DNA of 64,000 nucleotides from Kaistia sp. 32K (GCF_016629525.1 NZ_AP024269.1:2232001-2296000), one strand, 5' to 3'. Counted from the first letter of the stretch, positions 14,591-24,025 are shown. Notes: generated by a model from the letters alone, not told the origin. Numbers and translations: made by a program.

Positions 14591-16531
14591 ATGACATTCT
14601 CCGAACGGCGCCGGGGGCGCGCCGCTCTCTCCCTGTTTGCGTCTTTGCCCGTGATGCTCGCCGCCGGTGCCGCGAGCGCCGATCAGCTCGACGACATCGT
14701 CGTGACCGCGTATCGCAGCCCGACCGACATCACCAAATCCGGCAGCGCCATCACCGTCATTCCCGGCGACAAGATCAACAACGCCTCGCCGGGCTCGCTG
14801 GTCGATGTGCTGCGCCAGGTGCCGGGCGTCACCGTCACCCAGTCGGGCGGTCCCGGCGGCACCACCGAGGTGAGCATTCGCGGCGCCGAGGCGGGCGATA
14901 CGCTGGTGCTGATCGACGGCGTGCGGGTCAACGACCCCGCCAGCGCTCGCAACACCTTCGATTTCGCCGTGTTCTCGCCGACCGATATCGAGCGGGTCGA
15001 AGTCCTGCGCGGCCCGCAGAGCGCGCTCTATGGCTCCGACGCCATGGGCGGCGTCATCAACATCATTACCCGCAAGCGCACCGGCGCGCTGACCGCGACG
15101 GCCGGCGTCGAGGGCGGCAGCTACGGCACCGTCGCCGGCAACGCCACGGCCGGCGGCAGCGTCGGCCCGGTCAGCCTCTCGGTCAGCGGCACGGCCTTCG
15201 ACACGCACGGCTTCTCGCGCGTCGGCGATCGCGACGACGGCGAGGCGGACGGCACGCGCAAGTTCGCCGGCACGGCGCGCGGCAGCTACGACTCGGGCGA
15301 GGGCAAGGCGTTCAGCTTCGGCGTCACCGCCTATCGCCAGGAATCGGACGTCGATAGGGGCTCGAAGCCGACCGACGACCTGCCGGGCTACGAGCGCAAC
15401 CGCGACGTCGTCTCCGGCTTCGGCCGTTTCGATTTCGAATCGTTCGACGGCAAGATCGCCAACCAGATCAACTTCTTCGGCACCCAGACGACGAGCGCCT
15501 ATATCGAGCCGCTGACGCTCACCAACAAGCCGAGCACGAGCTTTCTCGGCCGGGTCGGCGACTCGACCGGCCTCGACTATGGCGTCGAATACCAGGGCAC
15601 GATCGATCTCGCCCGCTACGGCACGCTGATCGTCGGCGGCCGGGCCGAGCGCGAATCCGGCGAGCAGGACACGACGACAACCTCGCTCGCCGGCGTCGAT
15701 AAGAACGTGCAGAGCTTCGACGACGCGCGCACGCTGCTCGCGGTCTACGCGCTGCAGCAGTTCACCCTGTTCGACAATCTGAACCTGTCGCTCGGCGGGC
15801 GCTATGACGAGGACGTCGACGGCCAGGGCTTCCTGACCGGGCGCGCCACCGCCGCCTATCTGATCAACCCGACCGGCACCAAGCTCCGCGGCAGCTTCGG
15901 CAACGCCGCCAAGCGGCCGACCATGTTCCAGCTGTTCGATGCACAATACGGCAATCCGGATCTCATTGATGAGGAGAGCTGGGGCGGTGATGTCGGCATC
16001 GACCAGGAGCTGTTCGATGGCCGGGTGCAAGTTTCGGCGACCGGCTTCTACAACCGCTTCACCAACCTTATCAGCTACTCGCTCGCGACGAACGACTACA
16101 TCAACATCACCAATGCCGAGACCTCCGGCCTCGAGCTCTCGGCCGACGCGGTGCTCGTGCCCTCCGTGCTGAAGGCGACCGGCACCTACACCTATCTCCA
16201 CGCCACCAATCTCGACAGCGGCCTGCCGCTGTCGCGCCGGCCGGAGAACAGCGGCTCGCTGACGCTGACCTATACCGGCATCGAGAATTTCGAGTTCGGC
16301 GCCACGGCGATCTTCGTCGGCGAGCGCTTCAACAACGATCCGGCGAAAGCGGCCCAGTTGGTTCCGCTGGATGGCTACACCAAGATTGACCTCAACGCGT
16401 CCTACCGGCTCAATCCCCAGACGACGCTCTATGCCCGGCTGGAGAACCTGACCAACGTCGAATACCAGGACGCCTTCGGCTACAACAATGCCGGCCGTTC
16501 GGGCTATGTCGGATTGAGATGGACGCATTGA
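14591..16531 (+). CDS. btuB: TonB-dependent vitamin B12 receptor (BtuB-like)
   Basis: Outer-membrane TonB-gated receptor, 646 residues. A signal peptide (ending ASA, residue 30) is followed by a TonB box DDIVVTA (34-40), a plug domain with the IRGAEAGDTLVLIDGVRVND and RVEVLRGPQSALYGSDAMGG signatures, and a 22-strand-type beta-barrel with repeated aromatic strand ends. The gene is divergent from the B12-binding protein gene and overlaps btuC by 13 nt, so cobalamin is the likely ligand. Ribosome binding may be controlled by the upstream helix. A cobinamide or other corrinoid ligand cannot be excluded. Confidence 0.92.
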   Translation: MTFSERRRGRAALSLFASLPVMLAAGAASADQLDDIVVTAYRSPTDITKSGSAITVIPGDKINNASPGSLVDVLRQVPGVTVTQSGGPGGTTEVSIRGAEAGDTLVLIDGVRVNDPASARNTFDFAVFSPTDIERVEVLRGPQSALYGSDAMGGVINIITRKRTGALTATAGVEGGSYGTVAGNATAGGSVGPVSLSVSGTAFDTHGFSRVGDRDDGEADGTRKFAGTARGSYDSGEGKAFSFGVTAYRQESDVDRGSKPTDDLPGYERNRDVVSGFGRFDFESFDGKIANQINFFGTQTTSAYIEPLTLTNKPSTSFLGRVGDSTGLDYGVEYQGTIDLARYGTLIVGGRAERESGEQDTTTTSLAGVDKNVQSFDDARTLLAVYALQQFTLFDNLNLSLGGRYDEDVDGQGFLTGRATAAYLINPTGTKLRGSFGNAAKRPTMFQLFDAQYGNPDLIDEESWGGDVGIDQELFDGRVQVSATGFYNRFTNLISYSLATNDYINITNAETSGLELSADAVLVPSVLKATGTYTYLHATNLDSGLPLSRRPENSGSLTLTYTGIENFEFGATAIFVGERFNNDPAKAAQLVPLDGYTKIDLNASYRLNPQTTLYARLENLTNVEYQDAFGYNNAGRSGYVGLRWTH

Positions 16532-17565
16532 CCGCAGCACGGCCGGACATTCTGAAACGAGGGGCGGCGAGCCGCTTCCTCGTGCCCGGCCTGGTTGCGC
16601 TCGTCGTCATCCTCTTCCTGTTGTCGCTCGGCATCGGCCCCGTCATCCTGCCGCTGCGCGCCGTCGTCGACGGGCTGCTCGGCACGGGCGACGAGGCCGC
16701 CCGGCTGATCGTCCGGGAAATCCGCCTGCCGCGCGCCATCCTCGCGGTGGCGATCGGCTTCTCGCTCGGCCTTTCGGGCGCGGCGCTGCAGGGGCTGCTG
16801 CGCAATCCGCTCGCCTCGCCGTCTCTGTTCGGCGCGCCATCGGCGGCGGCCTTCGGTGCCGTGCTCGTCATCGCCTTCGGCGTGTTCGACGCGCTTTCCT
16901 TCTTCCTGCCGATCGCGGCCATGCTCGGCGCGCTGCTCTCGGTTGGATTACTGCTCCTGATTGCCGGCCCGCGCGCCAGCCTGCTCGTCGTCATCCTCGC
17001 CGGCCTCGCCATTTCGAGCCTGGCGGGGGCGGCGACCTCCTTGGCCCTCAATCTCGCGCCGAACCCCTTCGCAGCACTCGAGATCGCCTTCTGGCTGCTC
17101 GGCTCGCTCGAGGATCGCAGCATGCAGCACGTCTACATCGCGCTGCCCTTCATCGCTGCCGGCACGATCCTTCTGTTTGTGGATGGGGCCGCCTTCCGCG
17201 CGCTGACGCTCGGCGAGGACGCGGCCGCCAGCCTCGGCATTCGGCTCGGCCGGGTGCGGCTTCGCGTCGTCCTCGGCGTCGCGCTGGCGGTCGGTGGGGG
17301 CGTCGCGGTTGCCGGCACGATCGGCTTCGTCGGCCTCGTCGCACCGCATCTGGTGCGGCCCTTCGTGCGCCACGATCCGGCGCGGCTGATGTGGCCGGCG
17401 GCACTCTCCGGCGCCGCCTTGCTGACGGCCGCCGACATCCTGGTGCGGATCATTCCGGCACAGAACGAGATCAAGGTCGGCGTCGTGACGGCGCTGATCG
17501 GCGCGCCGCTCTTCATCGTGCTGGTGTTCCGCCATCGGCGCGGGCTGACGGGGGAGGTGTCGTGA
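16519..17565 (+). CDS. btuC: B12 ABC transporter permease (BtuC/FecCD family)
   Basis: Inner-membrane permease of a type II importer, 348 residues, with about ten hydrophobic helices. Family marks include RLPRAILAVAIGFSLGLSGA, LQGLLRNPLASPSLFG, the coupling-helix region GEDAAASLGI, and GTIGFVGLVAPHLVRP near the C terminus. It starts inside the last codons of btuB and overlaps the btuD start by 1 nt, so receptor, permease and ATPase form one translationally coupled unit. FecCD permeases also carry iron chelates; B12 is inferred from neighbours. Confidence 0.93.
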   Translation: MDALTAARPDILKRGAASRFLVPGLVALVVILFLLSLGIGPVILPLRAVVDGLLGTGDEAARLIVREIRLPRAILAVAIGFSLGLSGAALQGLLRNPLASPSLFGAPSAAAFGAVLVIAFGVFDALSFFLPIAAMLGALLSVGLLLLIAGPRASLLVVILAGLAISSLAGAATSLALNLAPNPFAALEIAFWLLGSLEDRSMQHVYIALPFIAAGTILLFVDGAAFRALTLGEDAAASLGIRLGRVRLRVVLGVALAVGGGVAVAGTIGFVGLVAPHLVRPFVRHDPARLMWPAALSGAALLTAADILVRIIPAQNEIKVGVVTALIGAPLFIVLVFRHRRGLTGEVS

Positions 17566-18341
17566 TGACAGCCTCCCTGTTGCGCGCGAAAGGCATCGCC
17601 GCCACGCTCGGCCGGCGCAGCGTGCTCGAAAAGGTCGATCTCGCGGTCGCCGCCGGCGAGCTTGTCGTCGTGATCGGGCCGAACGGCGCCGGCAAGACGA
17701 CGCTGGTCCGCCGGCTCGCCGGACTGCTCGACGGACCGGGATCGATCCATATCGGCGACCAGCGGAGCGAGGCGCTTTCGCCGCGCGTCCGCGCTCGCCG
17801 GATCGGCTATCTACCGCAGGGCCACGTCTTCCACTGGCCGCTCTCCGTCGCCGACGTCGTGGCGCTCGGGCGCATTCCGCATGGCGCCGGCGCCGCCGAT
17901 CTCGGCGAGAGCGACCGCGCCGCCGTGCTGCGCGCGCTGGAGGCGACGGGCACGCTCGATTTCGCCGAGCGCGCCGTGACGACGCTATCGGGCGGCGAAC
18001 GCGCCCGCGTCGCGCTCGCCCGCGTGCTCGCCGGCGAGCCGGAGATCATCCTCGTCGACGAGCCGGTCGCAGCCCTCGATGTCCGCTACCAGTTCGTCGT
18101 GCTCGACCTCTTGCGCGAGCGGGCGAGGGCCGGCGCGGCGATCGTCGCCGTGCTGCACGATCTCTCGCTCGCCGCCCGCTATGCCGACCGGCTGGTGCTG
18201 ATCGCGGGCGGTCGCATTGTGGCGGAGGGGCCGCCCGCGGCGGTGCTGACAGAGCACAATCTCGCCGCGACCTTCGGCATAAGGGCGACGATCGAGACGC
18301 AGGAAGGCCGCCTGATCGTCACGCCGCAGGGGGCCATCTAG
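17565..18341 (+). CDS. btuD: B12 ABC transporter ATP-binding protein (BtuD-like)
   Basis: ATPase that powers BtuC. The 258-residue product has Walker A GPNGAGKT (38-45), the Q-loop in YLPQGH, the signature LSGGERARVALARVL, Walker B with IILVDEPVAALD, and the switch histidine in VLHDLSLA. The ATG at 17565 overlaps the btuC stop (TGATG); an in-frame GTG one codon earlier is an alternative. The stop codon lies in the loop of a GC-rich hairpin shared with convergent cobC. Confidence 0.93.
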   Translation: MTASLLRAKGIAATLGRRSVLEKVDLAVAAGELVVVIGPNGAGKTTLVRRLAGLLDGPGSIHIGDQRSEALSPRVRARRIGYLPQGHVFHWPLSVADVVALGRIPHGAGAADLGESDRAAVLRALEATGTLDFAERAVTTLSGGERARVALARVLAGEPEIILVDEPVAALDVRYQFVVLDLLRERARAGAAIVAVLHDLSLAARYADRLVLIAGGRIVAEGPPAAVLTEHNLAATFGIRATIETQEGRLIVTPQGAI

Positions 18342-18350
18342 GCCCCTGCG
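18325..18350. terminator. Hairpin between convergent btuD and cobC
   Basis: CGCAGGGGGCC (18325-18335) pairs with GGCCCCTGCG (18341-18350) around loop ATCTA, with one bulged G. The loop carries part of the btuD stop codon. The symmetry allows it to form in transcripts from both strands; no T-run follows, so the role as a bidirectional terminator is tentative. Confidence 0.45.
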
Positions 18351-18366
18351 CGCATCGCGTTCACAG

Positions 18367-19371
18367 CTAGATCCGGGCGAACGCAGCCCGGAGGCGGTCG
18401 AACCGATCGTCGGCGGGGAGGCCGAACCGGATGACGCCGGGCCGATCGGCAAAGATACGCGTCCAGATGCCCTGCCGGGCCAGTGCCTCGTGCAACGCGG
18501 TCGCATTCGACGTCCGGGCCAGCACGAACAGATCCGTGCCGCCGGCGATTTCCAGTCCCGCGTCTTCGAGAATCGCGTCCAACCGTTCGCGACCGGCGCG
18601 AAGACGGCGACGCGCTGAGGCCTGCCAGGCCGAATCGGCGAGGGCCTGGGCGCCGATCGAAATAGCAGGACCCGAGACCGGCCAGTCGCCGAGAAGCCGC
18701 GCCAACGGGGCAACGAGATCCGCCCGACCGGCAACGAAACCGAGGCGGAGGCCGGCCAGCCCATAAAACTTTCCGAACGAGCGCAGGACGACGACCGGCT
18801 CGCCGGAGAGGTGAGGAATGACGCTCAATTCGGGAGCGACATCGCCGAACGCCTCATCGACGACGAGCATGCCGCCCCGGCTGGCCAAGGTAATCCCGAC
18901 GGTCAGCAGTTCGGCCGGGTCAAAGCGGCGGCCGTCCGGATTGTTGGGATTGACGATTACGACGATCGGCGCCCGTTCGGCGGCCTCGGCAAGCGAGGGG
19001 ACGATCGTGACGCGCCGGTTGGAAGCGCCCCACGCTTCGGCATGCCCGGCATAGGTCGGCCCGACAACGGCGACGTCGCCGGCCGGCGCGATCAGCGGCA
19101 GCAGGCGGAGTGCGAGATCGGAGCCCGCGACGGCGTTAAGCGCCACGCCGCGCGGCACGCGATAGGTTTCCCGTGCGATGGCGATGAGATCCGCGAGCGC
19201 CGCGGGATCCGGCAGGCGATGGAGGCCCTCCATCGGCAGATCGGGCAGCGGATAGGGATGCGGGTTGATGCCGGTCGAGAGGTCGAGCCAGTCGGCAAGC
19301 GGAACGCCATGGCGCTCCGAGGCGTCCCGAAGGGCGCCGCCGTGACGGGGAAGGGCGGTCAGATCCAGCAT
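18367..19371 (-). CDS. cobC: Threonine-phosphate decarboxylase (CobC)
   Basis: PLP-dependent fold-type I enzyme that makes (R)-1-amino-2-propanol phosphate, the substrate of CobD. The 334-residue product begins near HGGALRDA and has WLDLSTGINPHPYPLP, typical for CobC, NPNNPDGR, and the PLP lysine Lys201 in SFGKFYGLAGLRLG. The ATG at complement 19371 gives the usual length; a GTG at 19410 would add 13 residues. Oddly, the best Shine-Dalgarno sequence nearby (GGAAGGAG, complement 19451-19458) sits before an in-frame ATC with no normal start codon. Function is well supported; the start is not. Confidence 0.92.
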   Translation of the reverse strand: MLDLTALPRHGGALRDASERHGVPLADWLDLSTGINPHPYPLPDLPMEGLHRLPDPAALADLIAIARETYRVPRGVALNAVAGSDLALRLLPLIAPAGDVAVVGPTYAGHAEAWGASNRRVTIVPSLAEAAERAPIVVIVNPNNPDGRRFDPAELLTVGITLASRGGMLVVDEAFGDVAPELSVIPHLSGEPVVVLRSFGKFYGLAGLRLGFVAGRADLVAPLARLLGDWPVSGPAISIGAQALADSAWQASARRRLRAGRERLDAILEDAGLEIAGGTDLFVLARTSNATALHEALARQGIWTRIFADRPGVIRFGLPADDRFDRLRAAFARI

Positions 19372-19583
19372 CCCGGCCTTATCGTCCCGAAGCGGCCGAC
19401 TTGCAATCACCCGGCTCGATCTGCGCGGGGAACGGGCGTCGCGGATGGATCTCCTTCCCCTACGTTACGCAGCAGCGCGACTCGGGCATAGTCAACGTGA
19501 TGCGACCTCGCCGGCGCAACGCCGCGGGGCGGCAGCCGCGCGTTCCGCATTCCCGTTCCGGATTTCAGCAGGACCCCCGCCTC

Positions 19584-20399
19584 ATGAATGTTCTCATCGC
19601 GATCGCTGAAGTGAGCTTCGTCCTGTTCGGCCTCGTGCTGCTCGCGGCGCAGCTTCTCGTGCACGAGATCGGCTATCGCATCGGATTGCGTCGTCACGTT
19701 TCCGGCGGCCAGCCCGAGACAGTCGGGGTCGTGGTCGGCGGCCTGCTGGGGCTGCTCGCCTTCGTGTTGGCGCTGACGCTCTCCTACGCCAATACCCGCT
19801 TTTCCGAGCGCCGGGCGGGCACGCTCGTCGAGGCCAACGCCATCGGCACGGCGTGGCTGCGCGCCAAGGCGATCGGCACGCCGCGCGGCGAGGAGATCGC
19901 CCACCTGCTGGAGACCTATACCGGCCTGCGCAAGGCCTTCATCCTCGCCGAGGGCGGAGGCGGCGGCAACATCGACAATCTGAACGACAGCACCAATGCG
20001 ATGCAGTCGGAGATCTGGGGGCATCTGACCGGTCTCGTCCGCGAGCAGCCCGGCCCAATCTCGGCCTCGCTGATGGCGGCGCTGAACGACGTCTTCGACG
20101 CCGCGATGAGCGAGCGGCTCGCCTTCGAGACGAGGCTGCCGGCGCAGATCTTCTGGCTCTTGATCGCCCTCACCATGGTCAGCATGGCCTGCCTCGGCTA
20201 TCAGCTCGGGCTCCGGGAGAGGCCGGCACGCTTCCTGATGGCGCTGCTGTCGCTGATGTGGACCGTGGTGATCGTCGACATTCTGGATCTGTCGGCCGCC
20301 CGCCTCGGCAGCTTCCGCACCAGTGTCGCCGTCTATGACTGGACGGCGCGCGGCTTCCAGGGTGGGATCACGGTGCCGCCCCTGCCGGCCGGGCCGTAA
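19584..20399 (+). CDS. DUF4239-type membrane protein
   Basis: 271-residue inner-membrane protein: two hydrophobic segments near the N terminus (about residues 5-27 and 50-70), a long soluble middle region with the conserved SYANTRFSERRAGTLVEANAIGTAWLRA (given in part: NTRFSERR and EANAIGTAWLR), then two further membrane segments (about 188-207 and 217-238). This arrangement and the R-E-A-N-A-I-G-T sequence match the DUF4239 bestrophin-like family, whose function is unknown. It lies alone between cobC (divergent) and tRNA-Cys. The ATG at 19584 is the first codon giving a hydrophobic N terminus. Confidence 0.7.
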   Translation: MNVLIAIAEVSFVLFGLVLLAAQLLVHEIGYRIGLRRHVSGGQPETVGVVVGGLLGLLAFVLALTLSYANTRFSERRAGTLVEANAIGTAWLRAKAIGTPRGEEIAHLLETYTGLRKAFILAEGGGGGNIDNLNDSTNAMQSEIWGHLTGLVREQPGPISASLMAALNDVFDAAMSERLAFETRLPAQIFWLLIALTMVSMACLGYQLGLRERPARFLMALLSLMWTVVIVDILDLSAARLGSFRTSVAVYDWTARGFQGGITVPPLPAGP

Positions 20400-20548
20400 A
20401 GCTGAATCACAGCCCGCGCGAGCAGGTTGCAGGGGTCGTCCATGCGGAGGAGGGCGCTTGTCCGATGCAGCGGGGAACGCTGCGGCCGCGCGTTCGCGCG
20501 CCGTCGGAAAAAGTGAAATTTTGAGGGCAAATATCGCTCTTGGAGCGA

Positions 20549-20622
20549 TGGAGGCCTCGCCCGGAATCGAACCGGGATGCAAGGATTTGCAGTCCTCTGC
20601 GTAACCATTCCGCCACGAGGCC
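20549..20622 (-). tRNA. tRNA-Cys (anticodon GCA)
   Basis: Read on the minus strand, GGCCTCG (acceptor 5' side, from 20622) pairs with CGAGGCC, followed by discriminator U and an encoded CCA (20549-20551). The T-arm GGTTCGATTCC and anticodon loop CTGCAAA are clear; the anticodon GCA is at complement 20588-20590. The U73 discriminator base is the hallmark of cysteine tRNA. Fold and length (74 nt with CCA) are normal. Confidence 0.97.
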
Positions 20623-20827
20623 CTCGGGTTGGGGATGTAGAGGTAAGGGTAGGGGTTAGGCAAGAGCTAAATCACTCGTCATCCACGACTTAACCGCGCT
20701 TTCCCCCAATTTGGGTACGGGGCCGCGACGGCCTGCGGCGCTGGAACCCGTTGGAATGGCTTGTCACCTCGCCGAACCACCGGTATTGGAACGTCTATTG
20801 CCACATGACGATAAAGGGTCCCGGATC

Positions 20828-21496
20828 ATGGTCGATTTCGCCAAGGCGCGAACCACGATGGTGGACTGTCAGATTCGCACCGTCGACGTCACCGAATATG
20901 ACGTGCTCGACGCCTTCTCCGCGGTGCCGCGCGAGAACTTCGTGCCAGATCATCTGAAGCCGCTTGCCTATATCGATGAAGACATCCTGGTGTCAGCCCA
21001 GGGCAGCGCGCCGCGCTACGTGATGGAGCCGGGGCCGCTGGCCAAGCTGGTACAGCTCGCCGGAATCCAGGCGACCGACCGCGTGCTCGATATCGGTACG
21101 GCCACCGGTTACTCCGCCGCCATCCTCTCCCGCGTCGCGGCCTCCGTCGTCGCGCTCGAATCGGACGAGGCTCTCGCTGCCGCCGCGGTCGCGAACCTGG
21201 CCGGCGTCGGCGCCACGAATGTCGAGGTCGTGCTCGGACCGCTCACCCAGGGCCACGCCGCCAAGGCTCCCTATGACGTCATCCTGATCGAGGGCGCCGT
21301 CGAGGAGATTCCGCAGGCCATCCTCGACCAGATCGGCGAGGGCGGTCGAATCGTCGCCGTGGTGGGAACACACGGCCTTGCAGCCAAGGCGACGGTCTAT
21401 ACACGCTCTGGTGGGTCGATCAGCGGTCGTCCCGCGTTCAATACCCATGTCCGGCCGCTGCCGGGCTTCGCCAAGCCCAAGGCCTTCGTATTCTGA
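20828..21496 (+). CDS. Protein-L-isoaspartate O-methyltransferase-like protein
   Basis: 222-residue SAM-dependent methyltransferase of the PCMT family. It has the start DFAKARTTMVDCQIRTVDVT common to alphaproteobacterial members, SAM motif I VLDIGTATGYSAAILS, and the C-terminal RPAFNTHVRPLPGF. Classical Pcm has a conserved GQTIS before motif I; here the corresponding region reads SAPRYVMEPG, so true isoaspartate repair is uncertain. The ATG at 20828 has AAAGGG upstream. It directly precedes tolC, a conserved rhizobial order, but 211 nt and a possible promoter separate them. Confidence 0.8.
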   Translation: MVDFAKARTTMVDCQIRTVDVTEYDVLDAFSAVPRENFVPDHLKPLAYIDEDILVSAQGSAPRYVMEPGPLAKLVQLAGIQATDRVLDIGTATGYSAAILSRVAASVVALESDEALAAAAVANLAGVGATNVEVVLGPLTQGHAAKAPYDVILIEGAVEEIPQAILDQIGEGGRIVAVVGTHGLAAKATVYTRSGGSISGRPAFNTHVRPLPGFAKPKAFVF

Positions 21497-21611
21497 TTTC
21501 GTTGTAATTTCAGATAGTTAAGCCAAAAGTCCCGAATCTCGCCTAGTGCGCAGGCTGTGGCTTTCCAGTCGCATGGTACGGTTTATTGAGCCTTAAGGGC
21601 GGCTGTGCCAT

Positions 21612-21639
21612 TTGACGGTCTCCCGGCCTGTCGTACATT
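21612..21639 (+). promoter_or_regulatory. Candidate promoter for tolC
   Basis: TTGACG (21612-21617), 16 nt, TACATT (21634-21639), about 70 nt before the tolC start. The -35 matches five of six positions; the -10 is weak. A second TTGACG overlaps the -10 at 21638. Confidence is low without transcription data. Confidence 0.3.
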
Positions 21640-21707
21640 GACGATGAATTGTCCGACGGTGGACGTCCGGTAGGGGGGCGTCGCCTCGCAACGCCGAGGT
21701 CTTGAAC

Positions 21708-23087
21708 GTGGTTTTTTCTCGGGTCTATCTGGCAACCGTGGCCTTGGCTGTGGTTATCGTAGCTGCCCCCTCTGTCCAGGCTGACACACTGACGTCTGCG
21801 CTGTCGCAGACCTACAACAACAATCCGACTCTCAACGCCATGCGCGCCCAGCTGCGCGCTACGGACGAGAATGTCCCGCAGGCCCTTTCCGGCTACCGCC
21901 CGGTCCTGACCGGCAGTGCCTTCATCGGCCCGTCCTACACCCGGGGGCGCAGCTCGCCCCTGGCGCGCATCGGTTCGGAGACGACCTGGCCGCGCGGCGT
22001 GGGACTGACGATCGAGCAGCCGATTTTTCGCGGCTTCCGGACCCAGAACGCGGTGAAGCAGGCCGAGTCGTCGGTTCTCGCCGGCCGCGAGATCCTGCGC
22101 TCGACCGAGCAGGACGTTCTGCTCGACGCGGTGACCGCCTATACCAACGTGATCCAGCAGCAGGCCATCGTCGGGCTGCGCGAACAGAACATCACCTTCC
22201 TGCGCGAGCAGCAGCGCGCCGCCACCGACCGCCTGAAGGTGGGCGAGGGCACGCGTACGGATCTTGCCCAGACCGACGCGGCGCTCAGCCAGGGCCAGAC
22301 GGCCTATGAAGTCGCCGTCTCGGACCTGAACTCCGCCAAGGCGACCTATCTGCAGATCATCGGTGTCGCGCCGAAGAGCCTGTCGGTGCCGCCGATCAAT
22401 ACGCGCCTGCTGCCGAAGTCGGCCGAGGCTGCCGTCTCCACCGGCCAGTCGCGCCATCCGTTGATCCGGGCTGCGAGCTACAATGTCGATACGGCCGCCT
22501 TCAACGTGAAGGTGATCGAAGGCCAGCTCCTGCCGACCGTCTCGCTGCGGGGCGACCTCCAGCACCAGGACGATCCGTCGGTCACCGGCTCGTGGGGCAA
22601 TTCCGCGTCGATCACGGCCAACCTCACCGTGCCGATCTATGAGGGCGGCGTCGTCTACTCGCAGACCCGCCAGGCCAAGGAGACGCTCGGTCAGCGTCGC
22701 ATCCAGCTCGATTCGGCTCGCGACCAGGTCCGCGCCGCGGCGGTCTCGGCCTATGGCCAGCTCGAAGCGGCGATCGCGTCGATCACCTCGGCCCAGTCGC
22801 AGGTGAAGGCCTCGCAGCTGGCGCTCGAAGGCGTCATCGAAGAGCAGAAGGTCGGTCAGCGCACCACCCTCGACGTGCTGAACCAGCAGCAGTCGCTGCT
22901 GCAGGCGCGCGAGACGCTGATCCTGGCGCAGCGCGCCCAGATCGTCGCGTCCTACACGCTGCTCTCGACGGCCGGCGGTCTTTCGGCCGAGAACCTGGCG
23001 CTCAAGGTTCAGCGCTACGAGCCGAAGCAGCATTACGAGGCGGTCCGCGACAAGTGGATCGGCCTGCGCACGCCGGACGGACGGTAG
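21708..23087 (+). CDS. tolC: TolC family outer-membrane channel protein
   Basis: Trimeric outer-membrane exit duct used by type I secretion and RND/MFS multidrug pumps. The 459-residue product has a signal peptide (cleavage after VQA, residue 25) and two repeats of the outer-membrane efflux protein domain, with TLTSALSQTYNNNPTLNAMR at the mature N terminus and the long helices rich in Ala/Gln/Glu. The first half ends near residue 220. The GTG at 21708 has GAGG eight nt upstream (21696-21699); a TTG at 21702 is too close to it. It lies between pcm and popZ. Confidence 0.94.
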   Translation: MVFSRVYLATVALAVVIVAAPSVQADTLTSALSQTYNNNPTLNAMRAQLRATDENVPQALSGYRPVLTGSAFIGPSYTRGRSSPLARIGSETTWPRGVGLTIEQPIFRGFRTQNAVKQAESSVLAGREILRSTEQDVLLDAVTAYTNVIQQQAIVGLREQNITFLREQQRAATDRLKVGEGTRTDLAQTDAALSQGQTAYEVAVSDLNSAKATYLQIIGVAPKSLSVPPINTRLLPKSAEAAVSTGQSRHPLIRAASYNVDTAAFNVKVIEGQLLPTVSLRGDLQHQDDPSVTGSWGNSASITANLTVPIYEGGVVYSQTRQAKETLGQRRIQLDSARDQVRAAAVSAYGQLEAAIASITSAQSQVKASQLALEGVIEEQKVGQRTTLDVLNQQQSLLQARETLILAQRAQIVASYTLLSTAGGLSAENLALKVQRYEPKQHYEAVRDKWIGLRTPDGR

Positions 23088-23190
23088 TACCCGCTGCTGT
23101 CGGGGGAAAAGCGATCGGCCTTGTTCCGGCCGGTCGCGGTTTTCGCTACCCTGACACCCGGAATCGCACGCGTATCAAGGCGATTCGGCA

Positions 23191-23844
23191 ATGTCTGTTG
23201 GGTGTGGGGTGGCGATGGCCAAAGTCAGTGCGGCGCAAGAGCCTTCGATGGAAGAGATCCTCGCCTCGATCCGCCGGATCATTTCCGAGGATGATTCCGG
23301 CCTTGGCGCGCTCAAGTCCGCCGATGCGGACAACGCGCCGGCGCGGTTGCCGAGCGTCCCGGTCTCGGCCGCCGATATCGACGCCCTGTTCAGCGCCCGC
23401 GTCAATGAATTCGCCCCGATCGAGCCGCCCCGCGCCGAGCCTGCTCGGGTCGAGCTGCCGCGCGTAGAGCTTCCGCCGGCGCCCGTCGCGCCGTCGCAGC
23501 CGGCCGTCGAGCCGCGCATGCTGCGCACGACGCTTCCGCCGCTGCCGGAACCCGCGCAGGCCGTCGCCCGCGTGGAGCGGCCGGCCCCGCCTGCGCCCAT
23601 CAAATCCGCAACCGACGACCTGCCGCATAACGCGCCGCTGCTCTCGCAGGCGGCGGATGCCGCAGTGATGTCGGCCTTCGGCGACCTCTCGAACACGGTG
23701 CTTTCCGCGAACAGCCGGACGCTGGACGATCTGGTCAAGGAAATGCTTCGGCCGATGCTGAAGAACTGGCTCGACAGCAATCTGCCGCCGCTCGTCGAGC
23801 GACTGGTTCGCGACGAGATCGAGCGCCTGTCCCGCCGCCGCTGA
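23191..23844 (+). CDS. popZ: PopZ/DUF2497 family polar organizing protein
   Basis: 217-residue protein with the three-part PopZ plan: a conserved N-terminal helix ([18 protein letters not shown], residues 17-34), a long Pro/Glu/Ala-rich disordered middle (about 45-145), and conserved C-terminal helices ([20 protein letters not shown] and [16 protein letters not shown]). PopZ self-assembles at cell poles in alphaproteobacteria and anchors ParB and other factors. The upstream tolC and downstream valS neighbours match other Rhizobiales. An internal ATG at 23215 is an alternative start that keeps all conserved parts. Confidence 0.9.
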   Translation: MSVGCGVAMAKVSAAQEPSMEEILASIRRIISEDDSGLGALKSADADNAPARLPSVPVSAADIDALFSARVNEFAPIEPPRAEPARVELPRVELPPAPVAPSQPAVEPRMLRTTLPPLPEPAQAVARVERPAPPAPIKSATDDLPHNAPLLSQAADAAVMSAFGDLSNTVLSANSRTLDDLVKEMLRPMLKNWLDSNLPPLVERLVRDEIERLSRRR

Positions 23845-24025
23845 GCGGCCGTTTCCGGACGCTTCCTGCCCTTCAGGACCCGCATCGGCTCCCCCGTCCC
23901 ATCTCCCGGCGGTTGTGAAGCGACCTGCGGGCCCCCATCTCAGCAGGTCCCGCGACGGCGGCGCGGTTGACTCGCCCCCGGCCATCCGATTTACAGCAGT
24001 TCAAATCCCTCATCCGGAAACGGTC

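Noticed and set aside
14456..16540. Very long minus-strand frame running from inside btuC through btuB into the B12-binding protein gene
   Set aside because: It is the antisense shadow of btuB; protein features (signal peptide, BtuF start) begin only at complement 14455.
20323..20608. Short frames covering the tRNA-Cys region
   Set aside because: They read through a clear tRNA gene and have no conserved protein sequence.
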